64,000 nucleotides of DNA from the NCBI GenBank assembly GCA_964539095.1, contig CAZIFL010000010.1, positions 11,145 through 75,144 of the forward strand, read 5' to 3'. The stretch comes from DAIPKP01 sp964539095. GTDB lineage: Bacteria; Synergistota; Synergistia; Synergistales; Aminiphilaceae. Positions 26,044 through 35,089 of this stretch are shown piece by piece (positions within the stretch are counted from its first letter, which is position 1; every line of letters begins with the position of its first letter). The position numbers were made by a program, and so were the translations under genes. The notes beneath the pieces were generated by a model. The model ran no database searches, was not told the origin of the DNA, and was given only the letters and a program-made list of their open reading frames with translations.

Positions 26044-26073
26044 TTGACAGGACGGGGAAAAATCTCCTACAAT
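26044..26073 (+). promoter_or_regulatory. Promoter of the TAXI-TRAP transporter genes
   Basis: TTGACA, an 18-base spacer and TACAAT, 45 bases before the binding-protein ATG. Confidence 0.75.
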
Positions 26074-26118
26074 GAGCCGTCGAAAGAAGTTTCAAACTAT
26101 ATCGCGGGAGGTACTCTT

Positions 26119-27105
26119 ATGCGCAAATTTTCAATCTTTATGCTGGCTCTTCTTCTCTCTCTCTCCCTGGTCTCTCTGGGAGCAGCTGCGGACAAGGCTA
26201 CATGGCCGGATCATCTCCGCTTTATGGCGGGACCTCCGGGAGGAAACTGGTTTGCCCTCGGCGGTGCTCTGGCAGACATGTGGTCCAAGGAAGTGCTCCA
26301 GACCACCAGCGGCACCGGCGGCGGGGTAAGCAACATCGTGAATGCAGATCGGGGAAAAGGAGATTTCGGGCTCTCCGTGGCCTCTGTGCTGGGGGCTGCC
26401 CAGAAGGGAGAAGAGGGGTTCAACAAGCCCGTGGAGGGGGCGGTAAACTTTGCCAACCTCTACCGGCAGTACACCTACTTCATCATGCGGAAAGACTATG
26501 CAGAGAAACACGGCATCACCACCCTGGGGGATATCGTAGAGAAGAAACTCCCCATCCGGATGGCCACCCTCAAACCCGGCACGGCCTCGGAGTTCATCAT
26601 CCGCTCCATCTTCGAAAAGGGGTGGGGGATCGGCTGGGACGATGTCAAGAGCTGGGGGGGCTCCGTGGAGTTCTCCTCCTACGATGACGGCTCCAACCTG
26701 CTGGCGGATAACCATCTCGATATGTTCACCTTTGCGGTAGGGCGGGTGGCCTCGGTGGTTATGAAGATCGAAAGCCAGACGGATATCGTGATTCTTCCGG
26801 TGGATGAGCATGCCCGGCAGGCGGTAGCGGAAGCCTACGGAACCACCACCTTTATGGTGGATAAGGATGCATACAACTCTGTCACCGGAGATATCCCTGT
26901 GGTGGGAGACTATACATGCATCGTGATCCGCAAGGATCTGCCGGATGATCTTGTGTACGATCTGGCCAAGTCTCTCTGGGAGCACAAGGAGAATCTCGCC
27001 AAGGCTGTAAAGGATATCGGCGAGATGACCGTGGAAGAGGCTGTCTCTCCCGGCCTTATCACCCACCCCGGGGCAGTGAAGTTCTGGACAGAGGCTGCGC
27101 AGTAG
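26119..27105 (+). CDS. TAXI-family TRAP transporter solute-binding protein
   Basis: A 328-residue exported protein. The signal peptide is MRKFSIFMLALLLSLSLVSLGAAA; the mature part begins with the TAXI-family pattern MAGPPGGNWFALGGALADMW, followed by TSGTGGGVSNIVNADRGKGDFGLS. TAXI proteins capture small organic acids or amino acids such as glutamate in the periplasm and hand them to a fused TRAP permease, here encoded 170 bases downstream. ATG 26119 has GGGAGG 8 bases upstream; the frame remains open to 26017 but that part covers the promoter. The substrate cannot be read from sequence. Confidence 0.94.
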   Translation: MRKFSIFMLALLLSLSLVSLGAAADKATWPDHLRFMAGPPGGNWFALGGALADMWSKEVLQTTSGTGGGVSNIVNADRGKGDFGLSVASVLGAAQKGEEGFNKPVEGAVNFANLYRQYTYFIMRKDYAEKHGITTLGDIVEKKLPIRMATLKPGTASEFIIRSIFEKGWGIGWDDVKSWGGSVEFSSYDDGSNLLADNHLDMFTFAVGRVASVVMKIESQTDIVILPVDEHARQAVAEAYGTTTFMVDKDAYNSVTGDIPVVGDYTCIVIRKDLPDDLVYDLAKSLWEHKENLAKAVKDIGEMTVEEAVSPGLITHPGAVKFWTEAAQ

Positions 27106-27205
27106 AGCCAGGCAGAGCAAAAGAAGGGGCATTTCGTCGGGCCGCCGTACGGAAACGGCCTGAATGAAGAAACTCTTTCTCATCACGGAATCACGGCAAT
27201 CTCTT

Positions 27206-27239
27206 GAGAGCGGCCCTTCCGGTGCCGCTCTCTTTCTTT
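27206..27239 (+). terminator. Leaky terminator between TAXI binding protein and permease
   Basis: GAGAGCGG and CCGCTCTC pair around an 11-base loop, followed by TTTCTTT. As in the ABC operon, it would let the binding protein exceed the permease. Confidence 0.7.
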
Positions 27240-27273
27240 CTACTCTCGTTGCAATACGCCCACAAGGAGGTTC

Positions 27274-29151
27274 ATGATGCGCAAACTTACCGGACGGACG
27301 GCGCAAGCTCTGTACGTCTACGTGGTACTTCTGGGGATCTTCCATCTCTACACCGCCCTTTTCGGCGCCTACGAAGCCTATCTCCAGAGAATGATCCATC
27401 TCACATGGGTCTTTCCCATGGCCTTTCTTCTCTACCCCGCCACAAAGAACTCCCCCAAAGACCACCCCACCCTGCTGGACTGTCTGCTGGCGGGGATCTC
27501 CGTGCTTCCGGGGATCTACGCCATAAGCACCTACGAGACAATCACCTATCGGATTATTCAGGTGGATGCGGTCACCACGCCGCAGCTGATTCTCGGATTT
27601 GTTCTGCTGGTAATGCTTATCGAGGCCACCCGCCGGGTGGTGGGGCTACCTCTGGCAATTATTGCGGGTTTTTTTGCGGGGTACATGTACTTCGGGCACT
27701 ATCTGCCGGGGGTGATGCGGGGGTTGGAGTTCACCTTTCCCGAGGTGATCGAGCAGATCTATCTCACCGATGAGGGGGTCTTCTCCATCCCTCTGGGAGT
27801 TTCCGCCACCTTCGTTATGGTCTTTCTCATCTTCGGGGGCTTTCTCGAAAAGAGCGGCATCGGGGAGTATTTTATGGAGTTCGCCCAGGCATTTGCGGGA
27901 ACTACTCCGGGAGGGCCTGCGAAGATCGCAGTGGTAAGCTCCTGCCTCTTCGGCTCTATTTCGGGATCCGCCGTGGCGAATGTCTACGGCACGGGAACCT
28001 TTACCATCCCTCTCATGAAACGCCTGGGCTACTCCAACGCCTTTGCGGGTGCCGTGGAGGCAGTAGCAAGTTCGGGAGGGCAGATCATGCCCCCCATCAT
28101 GGGAGCGGGGGCCTTTATCATGGCCTCTCTTCTGGGGGTACAGTTCCGGGTTATCATCATCGCCGCAGCCTTTCCCGCCATCCTCTACTACGGAGCGGTC
28201 TTTCTCATGGTGCACCTCCGGGCGGTAAAACTGGGGCTCAAAGGGCTTCCCCAGGAGGAGCTTCCCTGTCGCAAAAAGGTGCTCCGCCACTCCTATAATC
28301 TTATCCCCATCATCGGGCTCATCTACATGCTCCTTACGGGGTATACCCCCATGCTGGCGGCGGTGATCGGCATCGCCATGGCCTGGGGAATCTCCCTCTT
28401 CAATCCAGAGCGGCGCATGGGGCCCAAAGCCATTCTTGACGCCATCTACTCCGGGGCGCTCAATATTCCCGTGGTGGCCATCGCCTGCGCCTCCGCAGGG
28501 ATCATCGTGGGCTCCGTGGCCCTTACGGGGATCGGCTTCAAGTTTGTGGGGCTTGTCTTCTCTCTGGCCCGGGATATCCCCTTTCTGGCGCTGTTGCTGA
28601 TCATGCTGGTCTCTCTGGTGTTGGGGATGGGGCTCCCCACCACGGGAGCCTACATCCTCGCCGCCGCTCTCGGGGTGCCCGCCCTCACCAGACTGGGGTT
28701 CGATCCTCTGGCGGCACATCTTTTCGTCTTCTACTTCGCCATCATCTCCGCTATCACACCCCCGGTGGCTCTGGCAGCCTATGCGGCGAGTTCCATCGCA
28801 GATGCCCCCCCTAACGCCACGGGGTTTCAGGCCATGCGGCTGGGGATTCTGGCCTTTATCGTCCCCTTCGCCTTCTGCTTCGACCAGGGGATCATCCTCC
28901 ACGGAGGCTTTGGGGGCAACACCGCCGCTCTGGTGGGGGGAGGCCTGGCGGCGCTGGCCATAGGCTTTGCCATGGAGGGATATTTCCGCTCTATTCTTCC
29001 TCTCTGGGTACGTCTGGGGTTTGCTGCGGGAGGGCTTCTCTGCTTTACCCCCTTCCTGCCGGTAAAGCTGGGAGGGATGGCTTTGGTGATAGTACTTCTT
29101 GTTCTGGAGTATCGGAGAAAGATTCTTCCTGCGCCTCCTGTGATAATCTGA
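27274..29151 (+). CDS. Fused (DctQM-type) TRAP transporter permease
   Basis: A 625-residue membrane protein joining the small (4 TM, about 1-170) and large (about 170-625) TRAP subunits, as is usual in TAXI systems. Typical large-subunit motifs are GFLEKSGIGEYFMEFAQAF, GSISGSAVANVYGTGTFTIP, SSGGQIMPPIMGAGAFIMA and GMGLPTTGAYILAAAL. It moves the substrate held by the TAXI protein across the inner membrane with an ion gradient. Two consecutive ATG codons follow AAGGAGG (27264-27270); the second, at 27277, has the better spacing. Confidence 0.95.
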   Translation: MMRKLTGRTAQALYVYVVLLGIFHLYTALFGAYEAYLQRMIHLTWVFPMAFLLYPATKNSPKDHPTLLDCLLAGISVLPGIYAISTYETITYRIIQVDAVTTPQLILGFVLLVMLIEATRRVVGLPLAIIAGFFAGYMYFGHYLPGVMRGLEFTFPEVIEQIYLTDEGVFSIPLGVSATFVMVFLIFGGFLEKSGIGEYFMEFAQAFAGTTPGGPAKIAVVSSCLFGSISGSAVANVYGTGTFTIPLMKRLGYSNAFAGAVEAVASSGGQIMPPIMGAGAFIMASLLGVQFRVIIIAAAFPAILYYGAVFLMVHLRAVKLGLKGLPQEELPCRKKVLRHSYNLIPIIGLIYMLLTGYTPMLAAVIGIAMAWGISLFNPERRMGPKAILDAIYSGALNIPVVAIACASAGIIVGSVALTGIGFKFVGLVFSLARDIPFLALLLIMLVSLVLGMGLPTTGAYILAAALGVPALTRLGFDPLAAHLFVFYFAIISAITPPVALAAYAASSIADAPPNATGFQAMRLGILAFIVPFAFCFDQGIILHGGFGGNTAALVGGGLAALAIGFAMEGYFRSILPLWVRLGFAAGGLLCFTPFLPVKLGGMALVIVLLVLEYRRKILPAPPVII

Positions 29152-29209
29152 TCTCTTTTTGAAAAAGGAGTCCAACCCTCCTGCCGCGTATCCAAACATG
29201 GTGGTCAAA

Positions 29210-29240
29210 CCCCCCCTCTATAACAGAGGGGGGGTTTTTT
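29210..29240 (+). terminator. Rho-independent terminator of the TRAP operon
   Basis: A perfect 10-bp stem (CCCCCCCTCT/AGAGGGGGGG), 5-base loop and six T. Confidence 0.92.
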
Positions 29241-29274
29241 ACATATTTCTTACATTCTTTTTTCGTTGGTATTC

Positions 29275-29303
29275 TTTACAGGCTTTTCAAAAGGACGTAT
29301 CAT
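29275..29303 (+). promoter_or_regulatory. Putative promoter of the first papain-like protease gene
   Basis: TTTACA, a 17-base spacer and TATCAT, 72 bases before the start. Confidence 0.5.
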
Positions 29304-29374
29304 AAGATCATGGTTTACGTTTTCTTCAGGAAAACCATGCTAAAGAAACATCACAATGAAAGGAGAGATGTACG

Positions 29375-31060
29375 ATGAAAAGACCCTATCTATCGTTTCT
29401 GTATCTTTTAGCAACGGCTGTATTCTTGAGCCTCCCCTCTCTCGCCCTGGCGGCGGATCTTCAGGGGGCTCCCCTGAACCCCGCCTTTGTGGAGTATCAG
29501 GAGAAGCTTTCGCAGCAGAGGAGTGCCCCGGAGGAGGGCATGCCTCTGGGGAGAATCCCCTCCCCTCTGGATCTTTCTCACATTCAGGGACCTGTTTTTG
29601 GTGGGCTGCAAACTGCAGCCTTTCCCAGCGCCTACGATCTGCGCAATGTGGGAGGGCGAAACTACGTAACCCCCGTACGCAACCAAAACCCCTACGGCAC
29701 CTGCTGGTCTTTCGCCGTCTTCGGATCGCTGGAGTCGAACAGCCTCGTGGCTTCCGGAGGAAGCGGCACTCCTGACTATTCGGAGTGGCACCTCTCCTAC
29801 TTTGCCTACATCGATCAGAGCCCCACTATGCCGGGATTCGGAAACTACACCACCGCAGATCTACCGGGAATTTTTGATCTCGGCGGCGAAGATTGGAAGG
29901 GTACTGCTATCCTGGCCCGCCACACCGGAGCGGTAGCGGAGAGCACAAGTCCCTATAACGGCGCCTACCCCACGGGGAACGAGGCAAACCAGCGTATCCT
30001 CACCCACGCCTACTATCTGCCCTCGCGCGTCCAATGGTATTCTCCCGTGAGCACCCAGGATCTCAAGTACGCCATCATGAACTACGGCGGGGTCTCCATC
30101 GGCATGTACGTTTCGGACAACATGGCAGGCAACATCAGCGGTATTGAGTGGAACCCCGCTACCGCCGCCTACTACTACACGGGATCTCCTGGATCCAATC
30201 ACGGGGTTACCGCCGTGGGGTGGGATGACAACTACAGCGTTTCAAACTTCCATCCCGATCAGCAGCCTCCTGGGAACGGTGCCTGGATCGTGAAAAACTC
30301 CTGGGGGACCGGCTGGGGAGATAACGGCTATCTCTACATCTCCTATTACGACACGGGGATTGAAGGAAATATCGCTTTTGTGGGAGCCGCCCCGAACACC
30401 TACGACTACATCTATCAGTACGATCCGCTGGGGTGGGTAAACTCCTACGGCTACAGCTCTACCACCGCCTCCTTCGCCAACGTCTTCACCGCCGGCACCG
30501 GCCGGAGCCTTTCAGGAGCTTCCGAAAGAGCTGCTACGGCGGAAGCCTTGAAGGCGGTAAGCTTCTATGTGGTCTCGCCGGGCTCCACCTACCAGCTTCA
30601 GGTACGCACCGGCGTTACGGGGGATCCCTCCACGGGAACCCTGGTCTACTCTCAGGGAGGCACTATCACTGCTCCGGGATACCACACCATCGCTCTGAGC
30701 GAGCAAATAGCTCTTACGGCAGGAGCCAGATTCGCCGTGACGGTGCGGCTCACCACGCCGGGATACAACTTCCCGATTCCTCTCGAATCCCGGGTGGCAG
30801 GTTATTCCGACAAGGCATCCGCCAATGCGGGAGAGAGCTATGTAAGCTCCAACGGTACCGCTTGGGCGGATCTCACTACCACCGCGGGCAACAGCCACAG
30901 CAACGTAGCCCTGAAGGCTTTTACGGGAACCTACACAGGGCCTACCCCCACAAGTGGACCCACCCCGGGAGGGAGTAGCGACGGCGGAGGCGGATGCAGC
31001 TTGGGCATGGCACCTTTTGGAGTGCTCTTCCTGCTGCCTCTTCTGGTGCTGAGGCGGTAG
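29375..31060 (+). CDS. Papain-family (C1) cysteine protease with Synerg-CTERM sorting tag
   Basis: A 561-residue secreted protease. Domains: signal peptide (about 1-27); a short propeptide-like region; a C1 peptidase domain from about 85 with the nucleophile in QNPYGTCWSFA, the His in SNHGVTAVGWDD and the Asn in VKNSWGTGWGDNGYLYISYY; a beta-rich lectin-like domain (about 350-535); a Pro/Thr/Gly linker; and a C-terminal tag GGGGCSLGMAPFGVLFLLPL ending in VLRR. The tag marks proteins thought to be anchored or processed at the cell envelope in Synergistota. It probably degrades proteins outside the cell for fermentation. A second copy lies next door. Confidence 0.94.
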   Translation: MKRPYLSFLYLLATAVFLSLPSLALAADLQGAPLNPAFVEYQEKLSQQRSAPEEGMPLGRIPSPLDLSHIQGPVFGGLQTAAFPSAYDLRNVGGRNYVTPVRNQNPYGTCWSFAVFGSLESNSLVASGGSGTPDYSEWHLSYFAYIDQSPTMPGFGNYTTADLPGIFDLGGEDWKGTAILARHTGAVAESTSPYNGAYPTGNEANQRILTHAYYLPSRVQWYSPVSTQDLKYAIMNYGGVSIGMYVSDNMAGNISGIEWNPATAAYYYTGSPGSNHGVTAVGWDDNYSVSNFHPDQQPPGNGAWIVKNSWGTGWGDNGYLYISYYDTGIEGNIAFVGAAPNTYDYIYQYDPLGWVNSYGYSSTTASFANVFTAGTGRSLSGASERAATAEALKAVSFYVVSPGSTYQLQVRTGVTGDPSTGTLVYSQGGTITAPGYHTIALSEQIALTAGARFAVTVRLTTPGYNFPIPLESRVAGYSDKASANAGESYVSSNGTAWADLTTTAGNSHSNVALKAFTGTYTGPTPTSGPTPGGSSDGGGGCSLGMAPFGVLFLLPLLVLRR

Positions 31061-31101
31061 TATTACGAAAAAACAACCAAAAAATCATTGCAAATAACAG
31101 C

Positions 31102-31147
31102 AGCGGGGGAAGAGGGGACAGAGAACCTCTTCCCCCGCTTTCTTTTC
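31102..31147 (+). terminator. Rho-independent terminator after the first protease
   Basis: A 14-bp stem (AGCGGGGGAAGAGG/CCTCTTCCCCCGCT) followed by TTCTTTT. Confidence 0.88.
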
Positions 31148-31179
31148 GTATTTTTTACTCCTTCTCCTTCTTGAAATCC

Positions 31180-31208
31180 TTTACTTCTTCAGGAGGAAAA
31201 GATACCAT
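31180..31208 (+). promoter_or_regulatory. Putative promoter of the second papain-like protease gene
   Basis: TTTACT, a 17-base spacer and TACCAT; the same spacing and similar boxes precede the first protease gene. Confidence 0.4.
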
Positions 31209-31273
31209 GAGATCGGTTCTTCGTGCAGAAATGGTGCAGTGGTAGCAGAGATTATGAAAGGGAGTGAGCAAAA

Positions 31274-33028
31274 ATGAGGAAAAAATTTCTACTCGTGGTA
31301 TGCCTTACGGTTGCGGTCTTTCTGGGGATCTTTCCAGGGATTCCTTTAGCTCTGGAACTTCAGAAGGCACCTCTTAATCCGGAATTTGTGGAGTACCAGA
31401 AACGCCTGGAGACTGCGGCAAGCCGAGAAGAGCCCTTTTACGGTTATGTCCCCGCTCCGGTAGATCTTTCTCACGTGAAAGGCCCTATCTTCAAAGGATT
31501 GCAGACCGCGGCCTATCCCAGCACCTACGACCTTCGCAACATCAGCGGCACCAGCTACGTCACCCCCGTGCGGAATCAGAACCCCTTCGGAACCTGCTGG
31601 GCCTTTGGCACTCTGGCTTCTCTCGAATCCACCACCCTCCGAAACAAACAGGGTCTCTTCACCGCCGCCACACCGGACTATTCCGAGTGGCACCTCGCCT
31701 ATTTCGCCTATGTGGATCAAACCACGGATCTGGTGGCCTTCACCACCGACACTCCGGGCTTCGGGGATCATCCTATCTTCGATCAGGGGGGGAGCGTCTT
31801 CCAATCCACCGCACTTCTATCACGATGGACCGGAGCGGTGAACGAGACAGACTGCCCCTACTGGAATACGGATGCCACACCTCCCCCCACGGCACTTCCC
31901 ACGGGAAGTGAACCCCGCTCCCGGTGGCTTACCTCGGTGATTCTCCTTGGAGAAAGTGAAACCACCCCTTACGTCCAGGATGACGTAAAATACGCTCTCA
32001 CATACTACGGAGCCTGCGCCATCCGCTTTTGTGTGCAGGGAAACATGGGCGCCACCCCGGACGATTACTGGAACCCTGCCACGAACAGCTATTATGCGGC
32101 CAGCTCCGCCTCCACGGGAGGTCATATTGTCACCATCGTGGGGTGGGACGATACCTACCCGGCCGGGAACTTCAGAACCACCCCTCCGGGAGACGGTGCC
32201 TGGATCGTAAAGAACTCCTGGGGAACCGGTTGGGGAGATAACGGTTATTTCTACCTCTCCTACTACGACGCCAATATCGGATATCCCGCAGTTTTTCTTG
32301 GAAACAACACCACTTTCGAATACATCTACCAATATGATCCTCTCGGCTGGACGAACTCCTACGGCTACGGCTCCCCCACGGCATACTTCGCCAATGTCTT
32401 TGTCGCCGGCACGGGATCAAGCGCCTCGGGCCCCCTGAAGAACGCCGCCACGGAAGCCTTGAAGGCGATAAGCTTTTATATGGCGACTCCGGGCTCCTCA
32501 TACAATATCTGGGTTTATACGGGGGTTACGGGGAGCCCTGCCACGGGAACTCTGGCTTACGGTCCCGAGGCAAACGTATTCACCGCTCCGGGATACTACA
32601 CCATCATCCTGGATGAAGAGATACCCCTCGTACCGGGAGAGAAGTTCGCCGTGGTGGTAGAACTTACCACGCCTGGGCATAACTGGCCCATCCCCGTGGA
32701 GAACCTCGAAGTGGGCTATTCCGATAAGGCCCGGGCCCATGCGGGAGAAAGCTACATCAGCGCCAACGGCACCGCCTGGACGGATATCACCACCATTGCG
32801 GGGCATGAGGATACTAACGTAGCTCTTAAAGCCTTTACCGGAACCTACACGGGACCTACAGTAACACCCACGGGAACACCCACAATAACACCCACGGGGA
32901 CACCTCTCACCCCGACGAGAATCCCCACCCCCGGCGGTTCTAGCGGCGGTGGCGGCGGCTGCTCGGCTCTTGGCCTGGCACCTCTGGGCTTGCTCTTCCT
33001 GCTCCCCCTCCTGGTGCTGAAGAAATAA
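31274..33028 (+). CDS. Papain-family (C1) cysteine protease with Synerg-CTERM sorting tag, second copy
   Basis: A 584-residue paralogue of the protein at 29375-31060, colinear over its whole length. It keeps the nucleophile (QNPFGTCWAFG), the His (TGGHIVTIVGWDD), the Asn (VKNSWGTGWGDNGYFYLSYY), the beta-rich domain and the tag GGGGGCSALGLAPLGLLFL ending in VLKK. Differences are an insertion of about 20 residues in the peptidase domain and a longer Thr/Pro linker built from repeats of TPTGTPTI type. Each copy has its own promoter and terminator, so they can be expressed separately. Confidence 0.94.
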   Translation: MRKKFLLVVCLTVAVFLGIFPGIPLALELQKAPLNPEFVEYQKRLETAASREEPFYGYVPAPVDLSHVKGPIFKGLQTAAYPSTYDLRNISGTSYVTPVRNQNPFGTCWAFGTLASLESTTLRNKQGLFTAATPDYSEWHLAYFAYVDQTTDLVAFTTDTPGFGDHPIFDQGGSVFQSTALLSRWTGAVNETDCPYWNTDATPPPTALPTGSEPRSRWLTSVILLGESETTPYVQDDVKYALTYYGACAIRFCVQGNMGATPDDYWNPATNSYYAASSASTGGHIVTIVGWDDTYPAGNFRTTPPGDGAWIVKNSWGTGWGDNGYFYLSYYDANIGYPAVFLGNNTTFEYIYQYDPLGWTNSYGYGSPTAYFANVFVAGTGSSASGPLKNAATEALKAISFYMATPGSSYNIWVYTGVTGSPATGTLAYGPEANVFTAPGYYTIILDEEIPLVPGEKFAVVVELTTPGHNWPIPVENLEVGYSDKARAHAGESYISANGTAWTDITTIAGHEDTNVALKAFTGTYTGPTVTPTGTPTITPTGTPLTPTRIPTPGGSSGGGGGCSALGLAPLGLLFLLPLLVLKK

Positions 33029-33083
33029 CACCGTAAGCACCGTAAGAAAGCTGCCTTTTGCAGCACAAAACAGGTATAACGTT

Positions 33084-33120
33084 AAGGGATGAGGCGGCAT
33101 CAGGCGCCTCATCCCTTTTT
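33084..33120 (+). terminator. Rho-independent terminator after the second protease
   Basis: GGGATGAGGCG/CGCCTCATCCC stem of 11 bp followed by TTTTT. Confidence 0.9.
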
Positions 33121-33180
33121 CCAAACTTTTCCCGAGGAAACACGTCTCTAAAAATCCACATCTAGCGACCATAACTACAA

Positions 33181-33209
33181 TTGACACCCCATTACTCCGG
33201 ATTTATAAT
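33181..33209 (+). promoter_or_regulatory. Consensus sigma-70 promoter of the FMN riboswitch and ribB
   Basis: TTGACA, a 17-base spacer and TATAAT: both boxes are perfect consensus. Confidence 0.92.
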
Positions 33210-33219
33210 GTGAGCGCTT

Positions 33220-33401
33220 GTTCTCAGGGCGGGGTGTAATTCCCCACCGGCGGTATTCCGGCATGTTCCGGAAAGCCCGCGAGCGCTTGTTCGCAGAATT
33301 TTCAAGTTCTCTCTCCGCGAACAAGGTCAGCAGATCTGGTGAAAATCCAGAGCCGACGGTTAAAGTCCGGATGAAAGAGGATAGAGGCATTCTTCCCCTC
33401 C
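33220..33401 (+). promoter_or_regulatory. FMN riboswitch (RFN element)
   Basis: The conserved RFN blocks occur in order: TCAGGGCGGGGTG, TTCCCCACCGGCGGTA, AGCCCGCGAGCG, GGTCAGCAGATCTGGTG, CCAGAGCCGACGGTTAAAGT and CCGGATGAAAGAGGATAG. A variable hairpin (CTTGTTCGC/GCGAACAAG) lies between blocks. The element senses flavin mononucleotide and lowers downstream expression. CCCCTCC at 33395-33401 can pair with the ribB ribosome site GGAGG, so control of translation start is the simplest model; I see no terminator T-run. Confidence 0.95.
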
Positions 33402-33458
33402 TATAAGTCTATGCCCTGGTTCTGGCTATTCCAATTTCCTAACGGAGGTATGTACGCC

Positions 33459-34103
33459 ATGAATCAGCCTTTCTGTTTTGCCGCCAGCACCCCCATTGTT
33501 CGAGTTGAAAAAGCCCTGAACTCCCTTTTCCGGGGAGAGGGAGTTCTCGTAACGGATGACGAAAACCGCGAAAACGAAGGAGATCTCATCTTCTCCGCCG
33601 AGGGTCTTCGGGAAGAGCAGATGGCCATGCTTATCCGAGAGTGCAGCGGCATCGTCTGTCTCTGCCTTACTCCGGAAAAGGTGACGGAACTTGATTTGCC
33701 CATGATGTCCGAACAGAACAGCAGCACCTTCCAGACCGCCTTTACCGTTTCCATTGAAGCCGCACGAGGGGTCACTACGGGGGTATCCGCTCAGGATCGA
33801 CTTCAAACCATCCGAGCTGCCATTGCCCCCGGAGCACGTCCGGAAGACCTCCATCGGCCGGGACACGTTTTCCCCCTTCGAGCACGCCCCGGAGGGGTAC
33901 TGGAGCGAGAGGGGCACACCGAGGCCACGGTAGACCTCATGAGACTTGCAGGACTCCAACCTTCGGGAGTGCTCTGCGAACTTACTAATCCCAATGGAAC
34001 CATGGCACGGCTTCCACAAATCGAAGCTTTCGCATCCCGTCACGGCATGCCGATTGTTTCGGTGCAGGATATCATAGCATACCGCATTGAAAAGGAGCTT
34101 TAG
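33459..34103 (+). CDS. ribB: 3,4-dihydroxy-2-butanone 4-phosphate synthase
   Basis: The 214-residue enzyme converts ribulose 5-phosphate to the four-carbon precursor of riboflavin. Signatures are the acidic metal loop DDENRENEGDL, the Cys-bearing ECSGIVCLCLTPE, TAFTVSIEAARGVTTGVSAQDR and HRPGHVFPLRARPGGVLERE. The protein ends after this domain, so it is RibB alone and not a RibBA fusion with GTP cyclohydrolase II. I chose ATG 33459 because GGAGG (33444-33448) is 10 bases upstream; ATG 33450 lies almost on the ribosome site. The upstream FMN riboswitch confirms its pathway. No other riboflavin gene is in the window. Confidence 0.93.
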   Translation: MNQPFCFAASTPIVRVEKALNSLFRGEGVLVTDDENRENEGDLIFSAEGLREEQMAMLIRECSGIVCLCLTPEKVTELDLPMMSEQNSSTFQTAFTVSIEAARGVTTGVSAQDRLQTIRAAIAPGARPEDLHRPGHVFPLRARPGGVLEREGHTEATVDLMRLAGLQPSGVLCELTNPNGTMARLPQIEAFASRHGMPIVSVQDIIAYRIEKEL

Positions 34104-34303
34104 AGCGGTCCCATCCATGGACGTACAAATTCCTCCCCGGAAACGCCAAAACTTCTCGGAGAAAAAAACTATGAGGCCTCTGTCTCCTCTGGAAGAAACC
34201 GACCACTCCGGGTATAATAGATTTCAGTAGGATTATGCTACTTGGAGTCTCAAAGGTAATCCTGCAAAAACACCACCGCCTACGGTTAAGGGAGGAATGT
34301 ACT

Positions 34304-34903
34304 ATGAAGCGAAGCATTACCGCATTGGGAGCCTGTCTCCTGACGGTTCTTTTTGTCTGCGCCGCCTTATCTGCGGAGTACACCGCAGACATGGTTACCA
34401 CGGGGCCTCAGGGAACCAGCGAGGGAAAGCTCTACGTAAAGGGAAATCTCTTCCGCCAGGATATGACCATGGAGGGGCAGGAACAGTCCATTATTATCAA
34501 TGAAGAGACCGGCACCACCCTCATTCTCATGCATGCCCAGAAGATGTACATGGAGCTTCCGGATATGACGGGGGATGATGCTCAGGAGTCGGGAAAGTAT
34601 AGCGTGGATTCTACGGAGGAGCTTCTGAAGGCCAACCGGGATATGGCGACTGCGGAGGATCTGGGAAAGGAGACCATCAACGGCATTTCCTGCCGGGTTT
34701 TCAAAGTGACCTACAAGGAGGGGCTCCGGGGGGAGTCCACCCTCTGGATCTCCCGAGAGCTGGAGACTCCCATAAAGATAATCACCAGCACCCCCATGGG
34801 AGATACCACCCTGGAGATGAAAAACATCAAGACGGGTTCCGTCTCCGAGGGCCTCTTCTCGGCACCTCCGGAGTACGAAAAGATGGAGCTTCCGGAGCTT
34901 TAG
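34304..34903 (+). CDS. Secreted DUF4412/LolA-like protein
   Basis: The 199-residue product has a signal peptide (MKRSITALGACLLTVLFVCAALSA) and a beta-rich body: GKLYVKGNLFRQDMTMEGQEQ, then a tyrosine-containing MHAQKMYMELP and ISRELETPIKII. This resembles DUF4412 and LolA/LppX-type half-barrel proteins of the envelope. No lipobox is obvious. Function is unknown; lipid or lipoprotein handling is a guess from the fold type. AAGGGAGG precedes ATG 34304. A TATAAT at 34213-34218 may be its -10 box, with a poor -35. Confidence 0.7.
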   Translation: MKRSITALGACLLTVLFVCAALSAEYTADMVTTGPQGTSEGKLYVKGNLFRQDMTMEGQEQSIIINEETGTTLILMHAQKMYMELPDMTGDDAQESGKYSVDSTEELLKANRDMATAEDLGKETINGISCRVFKVTYKEGLRGESTLWISRELETPIKIITSTPMGDTTLEMKNIKTGSVSEGLFSAPPEYEKMELPEL

Positions 34904-34906
34904 GAG

Positions 34907-34934
34907 CTTTCAGGGAGCAACCTTTCAGGGAGCA
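34907..34934. repeat. 13-bp direct repeat after the DUF4412-like gene
   Basis: CTTTCAGGGAGCA occurs at 34907-34919 and again at 34922-34934. It is non-coding and of unknown role. Confidence 0.6.
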
Positions 34935-35003
34935 CGTTCCTTTTGCAGTAGTGGCTAAACAGGTGCACCATGCAAGGTAGCAAAAAAAGATAACGAGCAA
35001 TCG

Positions 35004-35048
35004 AAAAATCCGCAGAGCGTGCCGGTTTTATACGGAGACGCTCTGCGG
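35004..35048 (-). terminator. Terminator of the YitT gene
   Basis: An 11-bp stem, CCGCAGAGCGT/ACGCTCTGCGG, with ATTTTT following on the minus strand. Confidence 0.8.
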
Positions 35049-35089
35049 GTGTATTGTTCCACTCTCGGTTCCCTTAGACGTAGATCCCC

